From NCBI GenBank assembly GCA_963576475.1, contig OY754982.1:21287336-21351335 (forward strand): a stretch of DNA of 64,000 nucleotides. Direction: 5' to 3'. The stretch is from Molanna angustata (Eukaryota > Arthropoda > Insecta > Trichoptera > Molannidae). Made by a program: the position numbers and the translations under genes. Position 1 is the stretch's first letter, and the number at the start of each line of letters is the position of its first letter. Of the stretch, positions 43,101 to 54,009 are shown one piece after another. Below the pieces are notes generated by a model, which was not told where the DNA came from, did no database searches, and saw only the letters and a list, made by a program, of their open reading frames with translations.

Positions 43101-43919
43101 ACTCTCTATTTCTCTTAAGAATGACCAGACATTTGCGCATGTCACCGCCCATTTGGCGTACTTATTCCCGCTTTACCACCATCTCTATTCAACCTTCAAG
43201 AAACGGCGTAAATAAATGTGGTAAAAAACCCACGTCAATATTGTGAAGTATTATTATTTTTAAACAATAAAGACAATAGCTTCATTTCAATAAAGATAAA
43301 AACATTAACTTTCAATAAACAATAAAGACAATAACTTTTCTTATAAACAGTATTAAATTGGCACAAAGCACTCTTTGCGGGGTGAATTGCATAGTACAAA
43401 AAAACTTGATTTCATTTTAATTTATATAAATTATGTACCTTTATTAAAACAAATAATGACATAAATGAGGAGAGTAATTGAATTTATTTTGAATGTCATG
43501 AAATTGTTATGTGTAAGTAAATAATGACAAGAAACAAAGAAAAGAACTTGATTTATTTTATGATATTAGAATATTTACTGAAAGCAAAAAAAAATACAAA
43601 AATAAATATATAAAGTTTTTACCTGTCTATTTTTATTTCTCTTAACTGGCGAAAGTGACGAACTGGGGGTAATATTTTCCATGTTGCTAATACACCATTT
43701 ATTTCGGTGGGCGGTACCTGCACAAAGGGGGTCTAAAAACGGTTCATAGTTGGTCGCTCTTAGGAGAACTGGAGTTGCCCGATAAGCAATATAATAAAAT
43801 TCAAAAATATTTCGTTATTCGACACCTAAATGATTTTATATTGTTTTTGTTAATAGAAATGTTTCAAATCATAAATGTCACAATGTTTATCAACTATATT
43901 ATGGTCAAATGAATAATGA
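43101..43919. other. unassigned sequence
   Basis: Includes a repeated 'AACAATAAAGACAATA' (43265 and 43317), the repeat-end scrap 'AAAGCACTCTTTGCGGGGTG' at 43364, and a SINE-A tail scrap at 43770-43800. No gene. Confidence 0.35.
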
Positions 43920-44710
43920 TAAACGAGTGTTTTGTGACCAACGCTATACTCCTCACTACCCAGTTACTCCATAAAGTAAATATTTGAATTTGTATGAATA
44001 ATTTTCAGCATTTTCATGAAATGAGTTTGTTAAATTATTTTGATTTAAATATTTTATTATGAAAACTTGATAATTCGTCAATGCAGTTATTGGTAATATT
44101 ACTGGTTAAAAATCAAACCTACTTTCCTTAAACATTCATCCCTTCCTTATCAACGCTTTCCTATATCCATTACCCTTTCCTTTCCCCCACATACACTCAC
44201 CATCTTACAATGACTACCCAACATCAATAATATAATAAAATTTTAATATTTGAAACTTTATAATTGGCTATTTATTTTGTATTCTCATTTGCAATTAAGT
44301 ATTATAAATGTATAGCTGTTAAGTTTCCAAACAAAAAAAAATGCCATTTTATGAAAATAATGTGTCGTTTTAGTAGGTAATTTGAAAATAAAAATATGAA
44401 ATTTTAAGTTTACTCAGCTTGGGGTCATTTTAAAGTATTTGAGAGTAAAAAAATTGAGAAGCACTGATCAGATATCCTTCAAATTCTGATGGGGTCAAAG
44501 CAAGTATTAGACATATGAATATTCAAAATTTGAAAAGAATCATGAGTAAACACGCCGTACCTAGCACATAGTACACACACAGATACATTGTAATGAAACT
44601 TTTAGAATACAATCTCAGCATGATACTTATTGATAATCTTCAATTAAAAAATTACCTTGTAAATTGCGAATTCATAGCTCCCCACTATATCTCCTTGGGA
44701 GAGTAAGGAT
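43920..44710 (+). repeat. ~750-bp repeat D, copy in tandem pair (first)
   Basis: Full-length from 'AAACGAGTGTTTTGTGACCA' to 'CTCCTTGGGAGAGTAAGG'. It carries about 140 bp near 44070-44215 ('CCTTTCCTTTCCCCCACATA') that is absent from the other copies. It is followed after 50 bp by a second copy in the same orientation. Confidence 0.72.
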
Positions 44711-44759
44711 AGGATTATAATGTTAAACCAATATGACACCGTTTATTGATAAAATCATA

Positions 44760-45331
44760 TAAAAACGAGTGTGTTGTGGCCAACGCTATACTCCTCACTA
44801 ACGAGACATTCGATTCAAATTTTGCATGGAAAATATTCAGCATTTTCGTGAAAAGAGTTTGTTTAATTATTTTTTTATTTAAATATTTTATTATGAAAAG
44901 TTGATATTTCTTTAATGCCATTTTATGAAAGTGGTGAGCCTTTTTACATATTTGAAAATAAAAAAATCTAATTTTAATTTTCCTGAGCTTGGGGTCACTT
45001 TGAAATATTTGACAGTTAAAAAAATTGAGAAGCACTATTCAGATACAATGGGGTCTAAGTGAGTATTAGATATACAAATTTGCAAAATTTGAATAGAATC
45101 GAAAGAGTACTTTAGTCTATAATCGATAAAGTAAAATGAACACGCCGTACATAGCACACTGCACACAGCACATAGCACATAGCACACACACACAGATACA
45201 TTGTGATGAAGCTTTCAGAATACAATCTCAGCATGATACTGCAATAAAAAATCTGCAATAAAAAAATACCCTTAAAAATTGCGAAATCATAACTCCCCAC
45301 TATATCCCCTTGGGTTAGTGAGGAATAAAAA
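44760..45331 (+). repeat. ~750-bp repeat D, copy in tandem pair (second)
   Basis: From 'AAAAACGAGTGTGTTGTGGC' to 'CCCTTGGGTTAGTGAGGAAT', with the best example of the subterminal 'ACTCCTCACTAAC'. An expanded 'GCACATAGCACATAGCACAC' array sits at 45160-45195. The 106-residue minus frame spanning it is not conserved in the sister copies and is rejected as a gene. Confidence 0.75.
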
Positions 45332-45540
45332 CATTCGAGATTCTTTTGACAACTGTGTTCATGCTAGGTACCTGTGCCTTGATACTATAGATATTAATGT
45401 GACACAATTGAACAAAGGGGATACTTTATAAGGGTTTTCAATAAATTTTCCTGATTTATTTTCCACAAAAAAAATATTTTCTTTATACGGTCTGATCATT
45501 TGATCAATCGAACTAATTTCTGCTTATGAACTTAAATGTT

Positions 45541-45674
45541 TTATCATATTTTACATTATAAAAAACATATATATTTTTGGGTACAACAAGCTCGTATGAT
45601 TAATAAATTATCATATTTGACATTATAAAAAACATATATATTTTTTGGGTACAACTAGCTCGTATGATTAATAA
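45541..45674 (+). repeat. ~66-bp tandem duplication
   Basis: Two adjacent units each read 'TATCATATTTKACATTATAA', 'AAAACATATATATTTT', 'GGGTACAAC' and 'AGCTCGTATGATTAATAAA', differing at a few positions only. Recent local duplication. Confidence 0.85.
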
Positions 45675-46104
45675 AAAGATATGTACTTTTTACCCTATCA
45701 TTTATTATCAACATTGTTATTGCATTGAAAATATACAAATTATTTTTATCATATTGTACCTATTCAATAAATTATAAGCAGGTTTTCTGATTCTCCATAA
45801 GTAGGTACATTTATAAAAATATTATTTTCTTTAAGTTGGTGGCGACGAATCAGTCATTCATCAATAATGTACAGGCATCGGCATTCGTGTATAATTGGTG
45901 AAAGCTTTTAAAATGTCGTCATTTTTTTTCTCTTCTCATTGTCTTACGTGAGAAACCGTTTACAAGGTATCCGCGGCCAGGTTGCAATCCTGCATAAAAA
46001 TGTAGCATAATGAAAGTCGCGGCCGTGTTTACTGTCAATGTATAAAAAAAATTATAAAAAATTAATATCGACAAAGTTAAAACAAGTTTAAGTAATAAAT
46101 ACCG

Positions 46105-46172
46105 ACCAGCGTGGTCTATTTAGCAGGCTGTTTGGCTTCTGTGTAGATGTCCTGGGTCCGATTCCCATCAAG
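46105..46172 (+). mobile_element. SINE family B-like head
   Basis: 'CGACCAGCGTGGTCTATTTA' and 'GTCCTGGGTCCGATTCCCAT' give A/B-box-like sequence; the body is not recognisable. Confidence 0.45.
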
Positions 46173-46284
46173 GGAAAAAAATCACTAAGGCCTTCATATG
46201 GGTAAGCACTGTGTTGTCAGAATTAACAGAATTTCGCAGTCGTCAACCACACTCCATTGCGAACGTTTCAGAGCTAATAGCTCT

Positions 46285-46690
46285 ATTCATCCCCAGAGCG
46301 GCTACTCATCAGACAAAACAAGGAACTGCTATCAAGCATATTTCATAGATCCATGACATGGCTCCCACGTATCTTTCAGACTTCTGCATCCCTCTCACCG
46401 TAAACGAGCGACAACAAACACTTCGGTCAGCCACCACATCCGTGATTGGCAAGTTGACTGAAATAAATAGAGTCAACACTTCATCCTTCGGTGATCGTGC
46501 TTTTGCTGTGGCTGGACCAGCCTCGTGGAATAAACTACCACCTAAACTGAGGCAAATCGACAACTTAGCACTATTCAGGAAACACCTAAAAACTCACTTC
46601 TTCCGCGAGTCTTACAAAAACCAGTAATATATTCAAAGCGCCCTTGAGGTGAGGTTATCACAAAAACGGCGCTATAAAAATCAGACAAAA
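46285..46690 (+). pseudogene. CR1/L2-like LINE polymerase C-terminus and 3' UTR
   Basis: The frame 46358-46627 reads 'MAPTYLSDFCIPLTVNERQQ', 'TLRSATTSVIGKLTEINRVN', 'SFGDRAFAVAGPASWNKLPP' and 'LFRKHLKTHFFRESYKNQ' with a stop. APxYL.....P......LRS......P......G.RAF..AGP..WN.LP........F...LKTH.F is the textbook C-terminus of CR1/L2-group LINEs. About 90 residues are uninterrupted. The 3' UTR block 'CAAAGCGCCCTTGAGGTGAG' / 'AAACGGCGCTATAAAAATCA' recurs at 37.32 kb and, reversed, at 48.23 kb. Upstream sequence is frameshifted. Confidence 0.88.
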
Positions 46691-46924
46691 CTGATCTAGT
46701 ATTCAATTTCCATGATATTTTGATGAGAAATAAAACACGCTTTAAAACATTCACATCATAATATTCCACTATCCGTTAGTAGTGAAAAGTAAAAACAGTA
46801 TTACTAAATAATAATGATTGTGATATTTTGTCAAAAAAATTGACATTGAGAACAGTTGTAGATATTACAAAAAATATAAATTGATAACATGAAAAATTAT
46901 CAATTTTAAATTATGAATATTGTA

Positions 46925-47035
46925 GAAGTGTGCATGAGACGATGCTTGGGTTTGACTTTAGCTCAAATTATTTGCTATGAAATGAGAGTTTGGCGTTTAT
47001 TTATAATGTTCTAAGCCCAAACCGAGAAACGTCAT
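46925..47035 (+). pseudogene. RTE-type LINE scrap (RRCMN subfamily)
   Basis: 'VCMRRCLGLTLAQIICYEMR', 'VWRLFIMF' then, shifted, 'LSPNRE' matches the CMRRC...VW.S..SAYP block. Only the last ~35 residues. Confidence 0.5.
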
Positions 47036-47489
47036 GATTGTGTGTATTCAGAAACGAGTTTGAAACATAAGATACTCTTAGTATGTAGTTGTCTGGTATT
47101 GAACCTGATATGAGCTGAGTATGACCCTCTTTACTGTCGATATATGTTCAATAAGAAATAAACCTCTAATTAGAGTCATATTAGATGATGAGGGATGCAA
47201 CGCCCCCTGACGAACTCTCTGGTTAATGGATTCTAATAGCCGAGAATTACACGTCGTTCCTCTCTACGGATCATTTTTATAATAATTATCATTATCGAAC
47301 CTCTCTCTAACGAGAAAGAACATTGCTCGCCGATTATAAAGGCACTGCTGCACCATATATTTTTTTATGAAGAAAATATAAGACAAAACAGTTAACGGAA
47401 CGTTCGCCTTCATAATGTTGAATTCTACATATATATCTATTGAACTTTTTCATAATATTTTTTTTCGAACAGAATAGAATAAAATAAAT

Positions 47490-47810
47490 CAGCCGACACG
47501 ACCAGAACCAAAAACATCCTACGAACATCGGAAATGAAGGTTTTAAGGACTATTACAGGGAAGACGCTTAGGCACAGAATTCGCAATGACGGCATTAGGC
47601 GGACCTGTGAGACCGAGGACATCATACGATGAAGTAGAGCTAGGAGAAGATTATGGAGGGACCATGTCAACAGGATGGACGCATCTCGAATCCCATCCAT
47701 AGCGGCAAACGAAATCCCACCAGGTCATCGCCTCCCCGGAAGACCGCCGAAGTGGTGGAGGTATAGCTAGACCTCAGCTTCACAGGAATAGCTTTCTCTA
47801 AAAAACAGAT
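47490..47810 (+). pseudogene. RTE-type LINE polymerase C-terminus
   Basis: Plus-strand reading gives 'RTSEMKVLRTITGKTLRHRI', 'RNDGIRRTCETEDIIR', a stop, 'SRARRRLWRDHVNRMDASRI', 'AANEIPPGHRLPGRPPKWWR' and 'TSASQE'. E.K.LR.I.GKT...RIRN..IR..C.....I......RR..W..HV.RM......PGRPPK.W is the RTE-type C-terminus. Only two stops break it, so it is relatively young. The minus-strand frames over it (47334-47700) are shadows. Confidence 0.82.
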
Positions 47811-47955
47811 CTACGATCTAATATAATACTAAGAAGAAGTAAAAATAAATTAGTATTTAATAGAATAGAAAACAAAAGATAATGACAATTTTACAATAAT
47901 AGAATATGTTTTGCTAAATTGGTGTATAGGTGGTGTGCGTTCCGTCGCAATACCT

Positions 47956-48097
47956 GGGGGGGGAAGTCCCGTCCAACAGTGGAATCAAAACCCTCATGAA
48001 GACCTTAATCATGGATATAATATCTTATTGAGTTCTAAAATATCTTGAGATTTTAATATTTTTTTAAGGTTTTGATTCCACCATTTGACGGGACTCA
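47956..48097. repeat. palindromic MITE (family G), diverged
   Basis: 'GGGGGGGAAGTCCCGTCCAA' and 'AGTGGAATCAAAACCCTCAT' face 'AAGGTTTTGATTCCACCATT' and 'TTGACGGGACTCACT'. The inner arms are damaged, the outer arms still pair. Confidence 0.65.
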
Positions 48098-48224
48098 CTA
48101 GTCCGTTGACTGTGACGAATCACCCAGCTGTTTAGTTTCTGTGATAATTAACATGATAAAACCTCACGAACAAAAAAGAGAATTTCTCGCCGGCTATAAA
48201 TGCGACAGTAAAAGAATTATTAAA

Positions 48225-48290
48225 GTTAGCTTACTTATATAGCGCCGTTTTGGTGAATCCATCTCTAGTGCGCTTTACAATATTTACAGC
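48225..48290 (-). mobile_element. CR1/L2-like LINE 3' tail
   Basis: 'TATATAGCGCCGTTTTGGTG' and 'CTCTAGTGCGCTTTACAA' are the reverse complement of the 3' block at 46.63 kb. Confidence 0.6.
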
Positions 48291-48522
48291 TTAGAATTAA
48301 ACACATTAACTTATTTTTGAATAAATGAGTTTTTAATTTTTTACACCACTTTATGCACCGTCCAACAGTCTTAAAACAAAATATGCTCCGACACATAGAC
48401 ATCACACTGATTTGTTATAAAGCACACATATTTCGGAACATTTAAAGCAAAGTTTGACTGACTTCACTATTTTGTAAACCTCTTCACAATGAGAGGTGTT
48501 TATGAAATAACTTAATACTGTT

Positions 48523-48660
48523 GATCTTCGTGGTTCAGTAAGTTGAATATCTCCTGGCTCATGAGCCAAAAGTTTCGAGTTCAATTCCTGATATAGACAA
48601 AGTTAGTTTGTGTTTCACTGTGTGTTCTATGTGAATTGTGAGATATTTAACATCATTATC
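48523..48660 (+). mobile_element. SINE family A relative, diverged
   Basis: 'GATCTTCGTGGTTCAGTAAG', 'AGCCAAAAGTTTCGAGTTCA' and 'TAGTTTGTGTTTCACTGTGT' parallel the SINE A head and start of the body, with many changes. Confidence 0.5.
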
Positions 48661-48699
48661 TTTCCTTTGGTTTCGCAAAAAAAAATTCCAAGAGAGAGA

Positions 48700-49190
48700 T
48701 CTCTAATATCTCGAGAATGAGATTGGGTAATTGCTCAATTGCTACTCACTTATATAAAATAAATATAAAAGAAAACCCTTCATGTTCATGTGGGGCAGAT
48801 TTGGAAACACTTGATCACGTGTTCTTTGAATGTCCGTTGCACTACGAATATGATATCTATCCCAACTTAAATGTCCCTCTACCAGTAAACATGTCGCATC
48901 TCTTATCGCTTAACTCTCTTCCTATTTATTCATCAATATCAATATTTATCTTAATCAATGGTATTAATCTGTATCTGTCTATATATGTTCGTCTATCATG
49001 TACACACACGCATACACACCCTCCCATCAACACACTCACACTCTTTCTATATATCTCTTTTACACACTTATACATACATATTGTTACTCTCTCTCATGCG
49101 CTCACCCATACGCACTTTTTTATTGTTTTCTTTTGATATTAGGTAAAGTATATGTCTTATTTGTATTTTTGTTTATTTCCATTTAATAAA
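48700..49190 (+). pseudogene. LINE ORF2 C-terminal zinc-tail
   Basis: Reads 'MRLGNCSIATHLYKINIKEN', 'PSCSCGADLETLDHVFFECP', then 'HLLSLNSLPIYSSISIFILI' and a stop after NGINL in the sequence before 49000. RLG.....HL..I......C.CG...E...H..FECP is the post-RNase H tail shared by several LINE clades. A (CA)-rich 3' UTR follows ('TACACACACGCATACACACC') and ends near 49190 at 'AATAAATGTAGATATACATA'. 5'-truncated. Confidence 0.78.
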
Positions 49191-49235
49191 TGTAGATATA
49201 CATATACGGTGTGCTGTCCTTTGTAAAATAAAATA

Positions 49236-49475
49236 AGTTAATTTTGTCGACGGATAATTCGTGGTGAAACTCCATTATACTAGGTATAAATGAAAACACT
49301 AATTAGTTTTAGTTTCACTATTTAATTTTAACACTGGCACTGACCGGTATCGATCTGAAGATCATCGTCAGAGTGCTCTCTGACGATGATCTTCAGATCG
49401 ATACCGGTCAGTGCCAGTGTTAAAATTAAATAGTGAAACTAAAACTAATTAGTGTTTTCATTTATACCTAATAAA
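49236..49475. mobile_element. PLE terminal sequence as a perfect 93-bp-arm palindrome
   Basis: Left arm 49281-49373 and right arm 49378-49470 are exact reverse complements with a 4-base spacer TGCT. Each arm contains CTGACGA, a GATC-TTCA-GATC stem, 'GATACCGGTCAGTGCCAGTG' and a TTTAATTTTAAC-type segment. It parallels the PLE ends at 7.5, 9.8 and 21.0 kb, but from a different family. No coding sequence lies between. 'AATTCGTGGTGAAACTCCAT' just outside is similar to the sequence outside the 7.45-kb PLE. Confidence 0.82.
49378..49420 (+). ncRNA. hammerhead-ribozyme-like motif (second PLE family); mirror at 49331-49373
   Basis: CTGACGA, stem GATC/GATC with a TTCA loop, then GATACCGGTC. Compared with the 9.8-kb motif, stem II has changed from GCTC/GAGC to GATC/GATC, a paired substitution that keeps pairing. 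The cleavage triplet position reads GUC. The GATA core variant is shared. Helix I partners are disrupted because the palindrome axis lies next to the box. Confidence 0.55.
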
Positions 49476-49544
49476 ATAAGTCGTAATATACACTAATATA
49501 CACGAACAAGCATTACTTTAAATTACATAATCCCTCATATGAAA

Positions 49545-50275
49545 ACAACCTTCGGACAAAGAAATGCATCATTTATCGCTCCACGAATTTATAATACTTT
49601 ACCTATGTCTCTCAAGGTAATAACTTCACAGGCATTATTTAAATCAAGAATAAAAAAATATAGAGGGAATTACGGAAGGACAGAAATTGCCCAAATATTA
49701 AACATCCAAAAATAATTCTGAGAAATAATATTAAATGATATAACTACACGCTACACAAGCGGGTTCGAGGATTGTCTTTACATTGCATATTATTTTAAGA
49801 TAAATAAACTTTAAAACATTTCTCTTTTTTATTAGATTAATTTCAAAGAAGAAAACTTGATCTTGTATTTTATTTGAATTGTGACTCAAGTCAAACAATA
49901 TTGTTACTGAGTATATACGTTGGGAAGACCACAGAGCAAATTTTAATGTCAAACTGCTACATAACATAAATGACAACAACGGGGGTGCATATTATGGTAG
50001 AAATAATATTAGAATAATAACATGTCAAAATTTACTGTATCAGTTTATACTTTTGTGTTTAAGATATTGGTAACTATGTAATATTGTAATTTACTGTGTT
50101 GTGATATCCGCTCTATGTAACTATGTATAACCAAAATGTCAAATATTTGGCTTGGTAAAATTGTAAACTGCTAGCCCTAGAACAGGGTTACCTAGTTGGG
50201 CAGCATTAATCTTCATAATAGTCTTTGTGATAAAGGTGTGAAAAATAAATAAATAAATAAATAAATAAAATATTT
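49545..50275 (+). pseudogene. LINE polymerase C-terminus and 3' UTR with TAAA tail
   Basis: Reads 'FGQRNASFIAPRIYNTLPMS', 'LKVITSQALFKSRIKKYRGN' and '...IAQILNIQK' with a stop near 49713. FG.R..SFIAPRIYN.LP..L......FK..IKKY is a clear LINE ending. A 550-bp 3' UTR follows, ending with 'CTGCTAGCCCTAGAACAGGG', 'GATAAAGGTGTGAAAAATAA' and (AATA)n at 50248-50270. The same tail lies reversed at 24.54 kb. Confidence 0.8.
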
Positions 50276-50373
50276 TTTAAATCGAATATTTTTATTATTG
50301 CATATGCGCAAACATTGGATTTTTTTCCCTGTCGGGAGTCAAAGATATTTTTTAACAGATTTTTAATTATCTC

Positions 50374-50545
50374 AATAGAGACGAAGTTGGAATATTTATT
50401 GTAGGAGAACCGGGAAATCAAGGTACCTACAGGGCTTACGACCTGTCATCGGCTGGTTTACGTGATCACTTTATGCGCTTGCGCAACGTTCACCAATTAT
50501 GCCTTTTAATGAGATCCCTATCAATTCAATTTTGAAAGTTCTAAA
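50374..50545 (+). repeat. interspersed repeat I, copy 2
   Basis: 'ATAGAGACGAAGTTGGAATA', 'CGACCTGTCATCGGCTGGTT' and 'TATGCGCTTGCGCAACGTTC'. The phase differs from the other copies: the frame with 'RAYDLSSAGLRDHFMRLRNV' is open here instead of the CHRLVYVI frame. Confidence 0.6.
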
Positions 50546-51500
50546 AAATATTTTTTAATTTTTCTTCCATTTGGCACAAATTACTCTTCTTAGGATGAAT
50601 TGCCTAATATTATAAAAAGTCTCCAGAATATTAATTTATTTACGTTTATTTTAAGCAAAATAACTGCTCATTTACAGTTAATTAACACATGTCATGATAC
50701 ATACCTAATTGAAAAGCATTCCATCAATACAAAAATAGAAAATAATAAGAGTTATCAAGCAATAGATACTCACAATAATACTCACATACGTGCATGAACA
50801 TTAGGTATGGTAGGGATAAGAGATAAGCAGGGTAGGATAGAGGGATATTTATTGCGTAATACCTACAGTATTTAGTTCTACATATCATATTTTGTATACA
50901 AAATTTATACATCACCTCAGAAGAGAATTAAATGTTGCAGAGATTGAATATGGCTACTTTTTGCAGGGTGTGTGCTCAATTGATATTTAACGTAGTTCTT
51001 CTCGGTAGTTGCTTGAAAACCTCATTTTTATTTATCAGTTTTCTCGGTTTCATTCATAGAATGGCTTTCAATATATTTTTTTTTCAAAAGCATTACGTAA
51101 ATATCATCGACCATTGAATGTGCGCTGACACAACAGCACATGCTCTGCACGCTGGTGTATCAACGCCTTAACATTCACAAGATGGCCGTCCTATGGACAT
51201 TACAATCGAAGCAATTAATTTAGATTATAACACGTACGTGTCAATTATTTTAATTATCGAATCTCAGGTATGACTTTCAAATTATGATATTTAGAATTCC
51301 AATATTCAGTTCCGAAGGCAGAAATGTTTTACCTCCCGTAGGATAACTACCGCTCAGGAGAAAGACATAAAATATAAGTCATTTCTGTAATTTGGTTTTA
51401 ATGTAGCAAATGAATATTTACGAATATTTATTTCCAAGTCGTTAAAGTAAATGTTCAATAATTGTTGTACATACCTGCCTTTTTCGCGATTCATCTTTAA
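50546..51500. other. unassigned AT-rich sequence
   Basis: No gene. The repeat-end scrap 'GGATGAATTGCCTAATATTA' is at 50592. A slightly less AT-rich patch at 51110-51200 has 'GTGCGCTGACACAACAGCAC'. Confidence 0.3.
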
Positions 51501-52173
51501 GGGGGGGACTGCTGCCAACGTACCTATTTTTCAATTTGATATACCATCATTATTTCTTATCAAATCGTTTTGAAAAAAAAAATTTAGATAGTTTGGTTTT
51601 AAATAAATAAAAATATATCTTTACTTTTTGATAATGTTTTGTCTAAATTCTTGTAGAAAAATAATGGCATACCCCGATTTTCAACGTTGTCTTATATTTT
51701 TAATAAAATATAAGGCGTAGTTCAACATATTTTTTTAAATCAAAGAAGACAAAAATATCTAGAAAAATATGATGTGACGTTGCATTAATGCTTCAGGTTT
51801 AGTAAATAAACCTAAAAAACATTAATTTTCCATTCAGCGCCATTGCGAAATAAAAGTTTTTTTGGTTTATTAACTTAACCTGATGCATTAATGCAACATT
51901 ACATCGTATTTTTCCATATATGTTGACCTTCTTTAATTTATAAAAAAATATAATGCTCTATACCTTAGGTACAGTTTTTTAGAAATTTAAGATAAATGTC
52001 AAAAATCGGGGTTTTCCTACAAGAATATATACAGAACATAATTAAAAAGTTAAGGTATATTTTTCTTTATTAATATCCAAACTAACTAGGTTATTTTATT
52101 CAAAATGATTCGTTTTGTAGTAATGATGCAATTTAAAAATGAACAAATAGGTACGTTGGCAGCAGTCGCCCTC
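51501..52173. mobile_element. TTAA-flanked foldback MITE, 673 bp (piggyBac-type)
   Basis: Ends 'GGGGGGGACTGCTGCCAACG' and 'CGTTGGCAGCAGTCGCCCTC' are inverted and bounded on both sides by TTAA (51497-51500 and 52174-52177). The inverted similarity continues inward with gaps over most of the element, e.g. 'CCCCGATTTT' / 'AAAATCGGGG' and 'ACGTTGCATTAATGC' / 'GCATTAATGCAACATT' near the centre. There is no coding capacity. TTAA target use is the hallmark of piggyBac-group transposition; no autonomous partner is in the window. Confidence 0.88.
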
Positions 52174-52177
52174 TTAA

Positions 52178-53034
52178 CGTGGTTATCTACATTTTTGGCG
52201 AAATGACTCAAATAGTGTGAAGCTTACGACCGGTTTCATGTTTATTAGTTTTAGTTTTAACAATTATATATTATGTTTGTGTGGTTAATAAATGACATAT
52301 AGAAACAATATATGGACATAAAGTAATACAACATTTGTTTATTTTTTTTAATCTTTATTTAATAAACTATAATCACATTATCCCCTACCTCACTAGTAAT
52401 ATGCCTGTTTCGAGGTTGACGATTTCACACAATTAGTGCGACATAATTCACAAAAATATAAATGTTGCAAGTTGCAAGTAAACACAGTCGGGTACCACAC
52501 ACCTATTCAGCAACAATAATATTGTCACCGCACAAATGCAAGGCACCCACTCAGTCAACTACCTACCTACCCAAGTGTTATGCCTCACAGTAAGTACCTA
52601 CATATATATGTATTCCTATTTTCCTATTTTTGTTTTTTTTTGTCATTCTGCTTGTTTTTGATGCATGTATCTTTTTATTTTATTTATTTATTTTGTTATC
52701 ACATCATTTATAATACATGCTTAGTTAAAAACAGATAAATTTAGTGCTGCCAACTAGATATATCTGTTCTTGGCTTTGCAGTGTAGGTACATATTATATT
52801 AAATTATTTCACAGGAGATATGTATATTGGTTGTACCTACCTATTTGCATTTTCAAAAACTAACTTAATTATTCCTAATACACACATAAAAAAATGGCGT
52901 CATCATGATATGCAAATACATATTGTCTATGGAGGTATCTTGTCATTTTTATTTGTTAATTGCACAAATCAGAAAAAGTATCTTTGACCAAAAAAAATAT
53001 TGTCAATTTTTTTTTGACAATTTTTTTAACATTT
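52178..53034. other. unassigned AT-rich sequence
   Basis: A less AT-rich patch at 52480-52600 ends in 'CCTCACAGTAAGTACCTAC', which resembles a splice donor (CAG/GTAAGT), but no supporting exon frame is seen. Confidence 0.28.
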
Positions 53035-53220
53035 CAAAAGAGGCGAAGTTGGTAATGTATGTTATAGGAGAACCAGGAACTCAACCACCTACAGAACTTA
53101 CGACCTGTCATCGGCTGGTTTACGTGATCCCTGTATACGCTTGCACAACGTTCACCGATTATACCTTCTTATTGAATTCCCTTATCAATGTAATTTTGAA
53201 AGTTCTATATATTTTAATAA
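53035..53220 (+). repeat. interspersed repeat I, copy 3
   Basis: 'GAGGCGAAGTTGGTAATGTA', 'CGACCTGTCATCGGCTGGTT' and 'CGCTTGCACAACGTTCACCG'. Its open frame 'TTCHRLVYVIPVYACTTFTD' and 'YTFLLNSLINVILKVLYIL' parallels that of the 13.8-kb copy. Confidence 0.6.
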
Positions 53221-53369
53221 TGAGAAACTTATCTCTTGGGATTATCATATCTCTATTCAGTGGAGTCTTAGAATGAATCAAGACAGCACAAAATTTATAA
53301 AATAATCAGGATTTTAGTACTAAAGAGAAAAGAAATAAATAATAATTATATAAAGTATGCCCGACATCC

Positions 53370-53690
53370 TTACACTACGATGTCGGACATTTGATACATT
53401 TTAGTTCTCTCGTAGTTCATGATAATATATTCGGAACATTTTATTTTCAATGATTGCAGCGAAATAAAATCATTGAGTGATGTAGGTAACTTGTTCTGTA
53501 AATTCTGGGGGCGATGAAAATGAAATGTCTTTGACCGAAAGCAGTTCTCGTTTATGGAATTGCGTAGTTTTTGGTCATTCAGATAGTCCAGCTCTGTTTG
53601 AAACAATGATGAAGGTGTAACCAGAAAGAAGCGTAAGAAACAATAGACGTAATACAAAAACTTCGTGGAAAACCGTGTGAACAAAAGTCA
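53370..53690 (-). pseudogene. probable LINE polymerase C-terminus
   Basis: The minus-strand frame has 'FRSKTFHFHRPQNLQNKLPT' and 'SLNDFISLQSLKIKCSEYII', fitting F....P...N.LP.S......SL..FK....Y, the general LINE ending, before a stop at about 53370. The upstream part ('FLVTPSSLFQTELDYLNDQK') is not diagnostic. Moderate support only. Confidence 0.45.
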
Positions 53691-54009
53691 TTATGAACTT
53701 TGTACAACGAATAGGTATTGCAGGAAGACAATAATATGTGGTGTAGGAATACCTATAGATGTTCCTATACTTGCATTTAAAATATAGCGTTATTTGGTCT
53801 TTATTTAAATAGGTTGTTCCTGGAAGGTCTTCATCCAATTTCAATATTTAACTAACCTTTGTCTCGTATAATTATAACTTGACTTTGCGATGGATATTAA
53901 TATTAATAATTAAAACCAAGAGGATTCTTTGCAAGGATTCTGATGCCCTCAATTGATTCATTACAGGTATCATGACCTTTATTTTCAATTTCATTTATGT
54001 ATACAAAAA

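Noticed and set aside
44715..45035. 106-residue minus-strand frame
   Set aside because: Lies across repeat D and is not open in the other copies.
47437..47700. 87-residue minus frame
   Set aside because: Antisense of an RTE-type LINE tail that reads clearly on the plus strand.
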